Assembly: GCA_947184155.2 (NCBI GenBank)
Contig: CAMXCT020001554.1
Location: 1-64,000, forward strand
DNA length: 64,000 nt
Origin: Cladocopium goreaui
Lineage: Eukaryota > Sar > Dinophyceae > Suessiales > Symbiodiniaceae
Reading direction: 5' to 3'
The notes below the pieces were generated by a model, which saw only the letters and a program-made list of their open reading frames with translations, ran no database searches and had not been told where the DNA came from. Each line of letters opens with the position of its first letter. The first letter of the stretch is position 1. Below are positions 55,010 to 64,000 of this stretch, one piece after another. Position numbers and translations under genes: made by a program.

Positions 55010-56414
55010 GTTCAAGCCACTGCTCGGTGATGCTCCAACGGAGGCGAGCCCAAGATCCGCAGCCAGTCCAAGATCTGGCGACAGCCCAGTATCGAGTCCA
55101 AGATCTTTTGCAGCTGGGCAGCGACTGATGCCAACCGTTGCAATACGTTGCAATCTGATGCAATACTATGCAATATCGTATCATAATGGATACGATTATA
55201 TATAATTATATATATACAGTATATATATGCATGATGCTAATTATATGATTATATATGATTATGATTGATTATGTTGGGGGAAGTTACTTGTCCGGAAAGA
55301 GTTCCTGCAAACCTTGCTGAGCACGACCGTCTTTCAACGTAGCAGCCTGACTGGATGTTCAGGGTTCCTCTGCACTTGAACTGGCTCAAACTGCCCAATT
55401 TTGCTTTGACTCTGCCACCAATGTTTCCGCGCTGAGGGAGGGAGCTCGCCGAAGCAAAAGAGAAATCGCTGAAATCGCTGAAATCGCTAAAATCGGTGAA
55501 ATCGCTGAAGCCTTCCAGCTCTGAGTGAACTGAGCTACTTCCATCGCAAAGCCGATTTTTTGCTCTGTTTTTCTCAAGAGCCAGGAAAATTGAGAAGTCT
55601 AGATGTAGTCAGCTTTTGAGGGCCGTCAGCTTTTTAGGGCCTGCAGCCTTCACAGATATCAAAGCTGTGTACAGTTAATGTCTTTCCATTTGGCGCCCAA
55701 TGTTTGCGACCAAGACATAATGACCTCACAACATGCTTAAGGCATGTTGCGGCATCCGTTCTGGAAAACAATCGGATGCAAGATGATGTTTCACATACTG
55801 TAGGCTGTTGAGTTTCAACGATTGCATTCACCTTCACTGCAGCCTCTTGACTGCATAACTGATCATAGCTGCCTGGTTTGGGACTGAGGTGTCACCAGGA
55901 TGCGTATGGTCACAATGTAGTGGCCCAGCTCGCTGGTGAGAAATGCTGGTGCCTTCCCCGCCTTCCCATGTCGTGAAAGACTTGTGAAAGCTCGGGCGGA
56001 GAATATTTCGGAGCAGAGTTGATAAAGTTCTTGAAACTTGCTTGCTTTCCGATAGACTTAAGAATGCAACGGTACAAACCCTGCAGGAAAGGTTTCAGAT
56101 GATTTCAGCGTTTGGAATGGGTTCGCTTTTCTGCGAAAATCATCATCGTCAGTTGGCCAGGTTGTTGTTTGAACCAGACAGCAAATGGCTCGGTGCCCAT
56201 CGTCTTCCTTTCGAGGACTGACTTGGATGCCTCTGAGGATGCCTTAACTTAAGATGCACGCATCAACTTTCCTTCATTGGCCTTCACTGTAGAAATCAAA
56301 CATGTGTTCCAGTCTGCTGCAAGGAGAAATGCGCGTTGGCCCGTGCTGACATTCAAAAATAGTAGGTTTCGGTTGTATCAAGCTACTCTCCTTGCTAATT
56401 TGTTTTGAGTGCAG
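55010..56414. other. Region with one Ser/Pro-rich candidate and short repeats
   Basis: A plus-strand stretch at about 55023-55130 reads DAPTEASPRSAASPRSGDSP, a disordered Ser/Pro/Arg pattern. The minus-strand reading of the same bases is also open. GAAATCGCT repeats occur at about 55466-55510. Nothing else is recognised. Confidence 0.3.
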
Positions 56415-56503
56415 GACTCCTCCACTTTTACAGATGTGGACCCTTTTCATGCAGAACTACCTGAGCCGGCGCCTTATGCGCAAATGGAGCAACTGCAGCA
56501 ACT
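56415..56503 (+). CDS. Candidate 89-nt exon, acidic then Gln-rich
   Basis: A clean AG|G acceptor (GTGCAG, ending 56414) and a strong donor (GTATGT at 56504) bracket DSSTFTDVDPFHAELPEPAP followed by YAQMEQLQQ. The borders are among the best in the right-hand part. No family. Confidence 0.5.
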
Positions 56504-56848
56504 GTATGTGATGTCTTGATGTCTCGGACAGTATCGAGTGGTATCGAGTGGTATCGAGTGCAGCGGTATCCCAGGTGTGGGCTGCATGTGGTGCTATGCC
56601 CTGGAGTAGCCTCCCTACAAAACCTCAGAGATCTCAGAGATCTCAGAGAGTCCTAGAGGGCCTGATGGATCCTGATGGATCCTGATGGCTGGCGCACAGC
56701 TGGGCGTGGCTGGCGTAGCTTTGCTAAGGACGTTCTCGTGGTTCCCCGCCACTGGTTTCATGCCGCCATGGCCTCAGCTGGCCAACCCACAGCTTCATGT
56801 AGCTGACCTATATCTTCTCTATATCTTTATATATCTTTAACATTAACA

Positions 56849-56918
56849 CTCTTTATGATTCTTTATGATTCTTTATGATTCTTTATGATTCTTTATGATT
56901 CTTTATGATTCTTTATGC
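56849..56918. repeat. 10-bp minisatellite (CTTTATGATT)
   Basis: Six perfect tandem copies of CTTTATGATT from 56851 to 56910 plus a partial seventh. Confidence 0.9.
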
Positions 56919-58752
56919 ACATTTCACATTTATAACATTTATAACACATTTATAACATTTACAAATTGCTATTGACATTCAGAGAGAATTAGGAGCAGCA
57001 TGCGGCTAGTAGCCTAGAGAAATTATTGGCTCTTCCGTGTGACTGAGCAGTACGATGTGCAACTTTTCTTAAGGTTGAGTGCATCTCAGAGTGGTCAATG
57101 TCTCAGGAACAGTCTGTAAAAATGCTACAAGCTTGCCCAAATCCAGACACCTTCAGCATTTTAGGAACATGGTTGCACTTGCTGAGCGGGTCGTTTTGGC
57201 TTTTTCAGCAAGCCCTTGCGGAAGCAAAAGCTGACACCTTGTTCTTATCTTACTTACTGCCTGTGTTTGCTATTTGCATTTGCTATCAGCTTCAATATTT
57301 TCCTCTGATTACATCCATTCACTCTGTCTACGATTGGAGACTAGACTAGATGGAGTTCTTGCATCATTCATTGGCAGCCACAACTTGAGGTCATTGTCAC
57401 TGAACCAGTGGCTTGATGCCCCAGGAGACACAGAGGAAAGGGTGCCTTTGGCAAGCTTACGCAAGCTTTGAACTTCAGTCTGGCAGAGCTTTGTATATCT
57501 CTACTCGTCACATGGGGCCCCATACGCAGTCCAGGGTGAGGTTGTTGACACGTCGGACAATTTGCGTCAATTTGCCATCCCAAGCCGCAGACGCTTCAAT
57601 CCTTGCAGGTTCATGAAGCCATAGCACGCTGCCTGGCCTCGCCATTTCTTGAAGCAAGGCAACCCGCTCTAAGGAGATGAAGATGAGGAAGAATTACCTT
57701 ACAGTAAATAGAATGAAGAATTGATTCCAGTAGACACATGCCATCAGTTGCCAGCAGTTGCCATCAGCAGCCTTTCCTGCCCTTGCCTGTGATGGTGCTC
57801 ACTTGATGTTAGCTGAAGCACATTGGTGTCAGGCCTGAAGCGTGGTGGCTCAATCCAGACGAGGACTTGTTGAGTGGTTGTGTGAAAGCCAGACAGACCT
57901 TTGTGGTGAAAAGTATATTGTAATGGGCAACGAATTGCAGGCTGAACTGATTTTATGCACTGCTTTTTTTTTTTTTTGTGTAAGTGTAAATGCAGAGCAT
58001 GAAACTGTTGCAGAGCTTGGGCTGAACGGATCTCATCGACTGTTTGCTTTTGTGATACGCATATCATTTTTGCTCAAAATTTGCTCAAACTGGCGCAGAG
58101 CTCGTGCCAAGACTATGGTGTGATATGCGAGAACGTGTCAAAATGATATCGCCACCCCCATGAAACTTCAAAGTGACTATCAGTGTCCAAATGAATATCA
58201 TGGTATCAAATCGCCAACCCAACTTTCAAAGTGACCATCAGTGTCCACAAGATTAACATGGTGACAGTTTCCAAAGTTTCAAAACCCAGGCTTTAAGTTT
58301 CACAATCCATTTTCAATGATTTTCAATCCTAGCTTTACAAACCCACCTCACCGTTTCACAATACGACTCCCAAGTTTCAGAATTCAATCTTCAAGTTCCC
58401 CAATAGAACGTTGACCCTGAAAGTAGTTGCCAGGTTTTCATCTGATCCTTCAGGAGCTTCTAGACACCAGCGAGAACATCGAGTACCTCACGTCTGCACT
58501 TGAGGCAGTTTTGAGTGCAGCTTGCAGAAGACGACAGAGTCAACAGTTGATGACCGTCGTTCCTTGGAACCTTTGAGACATCTCACAGGTGCACTTGGGA
58601 TGTGAGGCAGGCAGTGCAGCTTGTTGAAGCAAAGAGAAACACGAAAGGTTTTCCTGCCCAACCAAACAGAGCAAGCACGTAGAGCATGATAGACTTCTCG
58701 GACAATTTGATACAATTTGATACAATTTGCTTGAGTTTTGACCATCTTGACC

Positions 58753-58800
58753 TCTCTTCCATTCTCTTCCATTCTCTTCCATTCTCTTCCATTCTCTTCC
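58753..58800. repeat. 10-bp minisatellite (ATTCTCTTCC)
   Basis: Four perfect copies of ATTCTCTTCC preceded by a degenerate one, pyrimidine-rich on the plus strand. Confidence 0.9.
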
Positions 58801-60474
58801 TATGTTTCAGCGATTTTCACCGTGGATTGAGTGCCAGGTTCCTTCTGTGGCAGCACATGCTGCCCTGCTCCGCGCTGCCACGCGGCCTGAGGCCTCCTCA
58901 ATGTCCGCTTCATATTCAAAGACTCGAGATGCGACGGAATGACGCATCATGACCCAAATTTTGAAAACTTACTGTATAGACGTGTATAGTGATTTCATGT
59001 GATTTCAATTGATTTCAATACTTTGAAAACACATTTGGTGTGAATAGACTGGACATTCCATTTTTGACGCTCCTTTTCGAGTTTGTGAGCTGACGGTGCA
59101 CAAGTTCAACTTCCAGCTCCATGGATTTTGTCATTTCCCGCTTGGTGCGACCTACCATTTCCATTTCCACGTAAAGACACGCGGAGATCTGCGGAAACCC
59201 GATGGAACGCATTGCAGGTCATTTCGACGATCGCAGGACTAGCTGTGGCCTCAGGGCGTAGCCAGGCGTCTAGTGTCAGGAGAGTCTTGTACTGCGCAGT
59301 TTGTACATTTTGAGGTCAGAAGTGAGCTGGAGTCAAAATGAGTCAAAAGACAGCACCTTCACGGGTTGGCACGAAGGGAACCGATTTACGAGTGTCAGAA
59401 GCGTCAGAACCCTCCAATGCTCTCTAGCTTTTTGAACTCAAAGCCGGAAAGGGAAACGATTGGGCCCTGAGTCATACTGGGTGTCCGCTTGTATGTTGTG
59501 TTCGACTTGATAAACAGTAACAGCTCAACACTATTAAGTAATTCTAATCTACAATTCTACGACAAGACTCATCAGTTGAAACTTCTCATTCTTGGGATGC
59601 TGTTGCAGCATTTGGTCTGAGACCGAGATAGCGAATGGTGTTGTGCACATTTCTTCCTTGCAAACGCTATGCACCGTGTTCGGTGCGACATGCACCACCT
59701 CTGCCGCAGAGTTAGATCACTTCCATACCAAGAGACAGAAGTCACTACAAGCCAATGCCGTTTTTTAAATGCATATTACAGCATATTGAAAATTGCTGAT
59801 GCCACGTTTGTAGCATTTTGCGCATGCTGTGAACACTTGTGGGAATAGAATTCTTTCCCTCAATGATTGTAGATTCAGTGTCATGCACTCACTGTAGGAG
59901 ATCTACGCACCCCCACACCCCAACATTGGGAATCCTCAACAAAGGTTGGATGGCTATCCCTTATTGAAGGAATTCTGACCGTCATATTTCCTCTTCTTAT
60001 GTGAACCCTTTCCCTGACCCTACTATAAGCTGTTGCATCGCAATATTCTAGAACGAGTTCATATAATTCACTGGACCTTGTGGCCGGAGCTTGTGGCGCA
60101 AATGTACTGCGATCGGTCCAACACTGAGTTTGACCTCAAACAGATTCAAACAGACTCAGGCATGTCAATGTTAGACGAGAGCAGACTGGCCGCTGCTGAT
60201 GTTCGAAATCGGTATGAACTGATGAACTGGAATGGGAGGACTGTTCAGAGAACGGTGCAACTTAGGTCATTGCCATCATTGCGGAATGCCGAGCATGGAT
60301 ACCAACCAGGCCACATATGGACCCAGTCCAGCAGTTGTGAAGACGAATACTTGAATGAGAAAGGCTTGCAAAGACTGACTGAGCACTGCTTGAAACCCAT
60401 AGTGTCTTTCCAGGAGTAGTTGCTTGGCTTCGCAGTGTATCACATCTTCGCCGAACCAACGCTTCTTTTTCAGG

Positions 60475-60574
60475 ATTTGGCTGCCTCGTTCTTAGCGGTG
60501 CTCATTTGGCCAAGTACTGTCCAAACATGCTGGCAAACTCTGCGGGCCTTTGCACATCGCACATTTGTGCGCTT
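60475..60574 (+). CDS. Candidate exon, unknown protein
   Basis: After TTTTTCAG the frame FGCLVLSGAHLAKYCPNMLA onward is open to a GT donor at 60575. The following exon may be 60575-60635, with QLRAEGPLRIIYTKADVSQ downstream. A second frame is also open, so the reading is not secure and no family is assigned. Confidence 0.35.
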
Positions 60575-60639
60575 GAGGTCAGCCGCTGTACTCTGGGCTT
60601 GTTGCTGCAGCAGTTGCGGGCGGAAGGCCCCCTGAGAAT

Positions 60640-63639
60640 CATTTATACTAAGGCAGACGTGTCACAGAAACTTGGCGTTCGTGAGCCAGTCCAAATCAGT
60701 CCTAGCATGTCCAAGCCATCCAAGCGCGTATTGGACCGTCGCACAAGCTGCGCTTCTCGAAGCCCGCCATGAATTGAGGCGAATCTGCCGTCGAAGGCAT
60801 CATGGAAAATCCAGGCCTGGAGGGCAGAGACACCTTGACACGCGACATCATGTGATCATGTCCTGAGATGGAAAAACAAAAAACGGAAAAGGCCTCAGGG
60901 CATTGTGATTGTTTGGCCATGGCTGGTGCAACTTTGAGGCTTCAGATGTTTTCTACGATTTTGGAAGCCCCCCATCAGCGTACTGCCACAGAGGCCGTCG
61001 GGACTTGAGACTTTAATCATAAAAGAATATAAAAGAGGGAAAGAGGATGAAGTAAGAACTTAAGAATCTTAAGAGCTGTTGAGTCGATATAGAGCTACTA
61101 AGCGTCAATGAAGAATCGAGCTAATGACCCTCCATTTTCTCGTTCATATATACATGTTCTGTTTAGTTTGTTGTCATTTGTGGTGTTCTTTGTGGTGTCA
61201 AGTTGAATGAAAGTCGAATGTGTGGATTGCGCTATCTAAAAGATTCAGGCGGCAAAAGGTCCGTGGCAACCGCAATCTTTCAGGTATTTGTTGACTTCGA
61301 CACTCTTGTGAGATGGCTGGTCGACATGGAACGCCGGCGAGGACTGGGCGGATGTTCTGCGAAATCCAACAAACTCACCAATCCGCAAAGTCTTTCAGGG
61401 CAGAATTATTTTCAAAAATGTCATAACAGAGAGAGCTTCAAAAAAAACAACACACATTATATAGTAAGAGAAGAAGCAAAGACAGGCAGGCGAAGGCAAC
61501 ATGAGCACATGGCGGAGTGAAGGCCGGTAAAGGCAAGATGCACAACATGATCAGGGCCATGATCAGTGTAATTGTACTCGTACATACTCGTGCCATCTCA
61601 TACCAGTAATATGTGACGCTGAATTTGTATCAAGGCAAGAATGTTCCGAGAACGTATCGCAGTTTGGACCGCCGCGTCAAGAGTTTGATGCGGAGGCAGA
61701 GGGCTGCTGCCGGATGTAAAGGGTAAGTTCCAACCAAAGGATCTATCTATTATCTATATGACATGAACAGATGCCTATCATGTGAGCGAACGATGAAGTA
61801 CAAAGATGGGCTAAAAGTCAGATATGTCTGTGGCTCAGTATCAATCTGGAGCAATCAATGCTCTTTCCCTTTGCTAAGCCTGGAGATCAGAGCTGGAAGC
61901 TGGTAATCTGTGAAACTCGACGGCGCTGAAAGGGAATTGGACTACATTGGCGCTGGCCTCCAAATTCTGTTGTGTTGGAGTTATGTTTCATGGTGCAGGT
62001 TGCGAGCAAGAGGTGTGGAGCTGTGCTTCATCGTTGTCTGAATCCCAGACTGTGACAGGGCTCTGAGGATTGCTCTCACCTAATCTCAAGTTAAACAGAG
62101 CATTGATGAAGAAACATTATCTTTTTTTTAATTCTTTTTTTCATTCTGTCTTTGGTGAGGCAAATGAAGCAGCACCTTGCTGTAGCGAACCTGAGGCTGA
62201 ACATGGGTCGTTTCCTCCCACTGCATCGAAAACATGCTGCCACATGCCACAGTGCAACCAGCATTGACCACTGATGACCACTGTATTTCAGCGTGATAAT
62301 GCCACCTTCCCAGAAGCTTCTTGGGACCTGACAGGATGCTCACCTGTGGCTGGCAGAGGATGTTGGGATGAGGGGTTCCATCATCCTAGACCATCCAAGC
62401 TTTGAAAAGGATTTGGCTCTGGTCACTTAGCCTTCCCGTGGCATTTGCGAATAAACATCCCCAGCCTGATTTCAGGTTTTCCATCACTTTGATTCCTGTA
62501 GCAACCCGGGGATTGCGGCCAATTTTAGGGAATGGCATAGATGTCTGGCAGGAGCAGATCAGAGCATCTTTGGGAAGAGCTGGTTGCTGCTGGAAACGAT
62601 GTGGTGATGGTTCCAGACGCTTGTATGCACAAGAAGTTAATGCGTTTCTCTGCACAAACAGAGTGTGCTCGATACATCTCGATACCATGACGGAGGGTAT
62701 CGGTGAAAAAGCACTTCACTTGAAATAGCAGCCGCCCTTGCACTCTTTCGAAACAACCGCCATATGCTTATCGACTTATCGTATAATATCTTATATATAA
62801 TCAGTACGTCCGGTTGATAGCGTTGCCCAGCCAATTCGATTTGTGCTGAATGCTCAGTTTGGGATATCCATAGGCCATAGTCTGAAATTTATTCAGGCAG
62901 GCAGCTAAGCAATTAGGCAGTATGCATTTCTGCCTGCGTATGATGAACGCTTAGTCATCCTTCTTCCACTACTTGCTTGTTGTATGCCTTCTGCGTGCAG
63001 TCCTTCCTCCCAAATACTCCAAGATCTGGTTTGGTTGCGGATCAAACTTGATCACGCTTCTGCGTTGTATGGGAGGTTCCTAAAACTTGACTACCCAAAA
63101 CCATTGGTTTTCCCGTGGATATTAACCTATTTTGGATGATTTTGGGGTCCACATTTTAGGAACCCCCCATATCCATGCTTCGCATCCCGACTTCCCAAAG
63201 CGTATATTGGCATCTATTTTAAAGATGTAACTTGATGTAACTGATGTAACACATCGTGCGACTTCAGGTCCCTCAGATGTGCTGAGCAGGCGGTTTTTCC
63301 TATACCTCTCTGTGTAACAAGCAGCAACGTGTTCATGCCAGAGTGGCAGGAAATCTTTGGATTTGCTGAGATTTTGGGAGGCTTGTGCAAAATGATCCAG
63401 ACATTGCCGCAGTGTGAGGAGCTGAGGGCAGGCTGAGGGAAGTTCGGATCAGCCACAGGGACGATTGTTCAGACGTATTTTCATCATAACTCATCATATC
63501 TCAATCTCATCATTTACTGTTTAAGTTTTAATTCACATTTTTTTCCGCGTCACCGTTAGTTAGTTTGGCTTCAGAGCGGATTCCTTCAGCTGTGGCCATG
63601 TGTAGCGCAATTCCGCGACCGCGCTTAGTGTTGCGGTCG
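60640..63639. other. Host-like region without recognised gene
   Basis: Small basic exon-like pieces, for example about 61640-61722 (SLDRRVKSLMRRQRAAAG), a T8 tract near 62124, and otherwise short frames on both strands. Confidence 0.3.
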
Positions 63640-63714
63640 GCTTGGCCGCAAGCTTGGCGAAAGGCTTGGCGTTTGCATTTTGCTCTGGCAGTGGCAGTGG
63701 CCTTGCTTTGCTGT

Positions 63715-63760
63715 GGCCCATTTGGCCCATTTGGCCCATTTGGCCCATTTGGCTCCTACG
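63715..63760. repeat. 10-bp minisatellite (GCCCATTTGG)
   Basis: Four tandem copies of GCCCATTTGG. It is open in frame on the plus strand (His-Leu-Ala repeats), running into a possible coding stretch to about 63860. Confidence 0.85.
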
Positions 63761-64000
63761 TTGCAACCTTCGCCAGCGGCTCCTCAGAGAGTCGCCGAGA
63801 AGTCTTGGGTGCACTTCTGGGAGCCGGGCTCACGCCGACACCAGCAAGGGCAGAGAGTGTCATTAAACAGATGGCCAGCGAATCCCGAAAGCTATCTGAT
63901 GAACTTCAGTTTGAAAGTTTGGCAAAAAGTTTGAGAAACAGACCATGTAAATCACATACTGTAGATATACTTCCCCCTCTTCAGACAGCTGTGGTAGACC

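Larger units (their letters stand above)
56504..60484. other. Host-like region, repeats and weak frames
   Basis: Includes duplications GTATCGAGTG (about 56531-56562), TCAGAGATC (about 56620-56650) and CCTGATGGAT (about 56658-56690). No family recognised in the open frames at 57098-57349, 57842-58123 or 60033-60419. Confidence 0.3.

Noticed and set aside
54710..55184. Minus-strand Leu/Ile/Val-rich frames resembling membrane segments
   Set aside because: Produced by the AAT microsatellite; no flanking coding support.

Overview
The window looks like nuclear DNA of a dinoflagellate, most likely a Symbiodiniaceae-type genome. Three observations support this. Host genes are split into many very small exons. 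Introns use GC and GA as well as GT at the 5' splice site, and nearly every acceptor reads AG followed by a G. All recognisable host exons lie on one strand (+). Short minisatellites and AT-rich microsatellites are scattered through introns and spacers. I saw no bacterial-type operon, CRISPR array, rRNA or tRNA.

Layout. 1-2080: tandem satellite-like repeats (238-bp higher-order unit, then diverged copies, then a 97-bp duplication). About 6.6-13.4 kb: a multi-exon gene (or genes) whose exons encode charged, coiled-coil-like peptide. 14.26-19.1 kb: a pyridoxal 5'-phosphate synthase PDX1/PdxS gene resolved into about 21 micro-exons. 20.46-20.76 kb: a small candidate gene. 21.6-25.4 kb: a gene with an M28 metallopeptidase core, possibly starting with a signal peptide. 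26.3-28.3 kb: a family-2-like glycosyltransferase with a D-D-D-D motif.

28.72-41.60 kb: the dominant feature, a roughly 12.9-kb non-LTR (LINE-type) retrotransposon on the minus strand. It appears full length, has no introns, and both reading frames are uninterrupted. ORF1 (about 385 aa) carries a RanBP2-type zinc finger, a basic Ser/Arg/Lys-rich tract and a helical region. ORF2 (3618 aa) starts inside the ORF1 stop codon (ATGA overlap). In order it holds four diverged copies of an unrecognised module, an RNase H domain, an APE-like endonuclease, a reverse transcriptase, two zinc fingers and a C-terminal domain resembling a C5 cytosine DNA methyltransferase. Both ends abut TA microsatellites.

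41.7-64 kb: host-like DNA again with plus-strand exon candidates. The only family recognised is a pair of EF-hand-type segments near 52.4-52.8 kb. Most of this part cannot be assigned without transcript data.

Exon coordinates were inferred by reading conserved protein blocks and splice signals by eye. PDX1 is the most secure gene model, ORF1/ORF2 are secure as open frames, and the coiled-coil and right-hand candidates are tentative.
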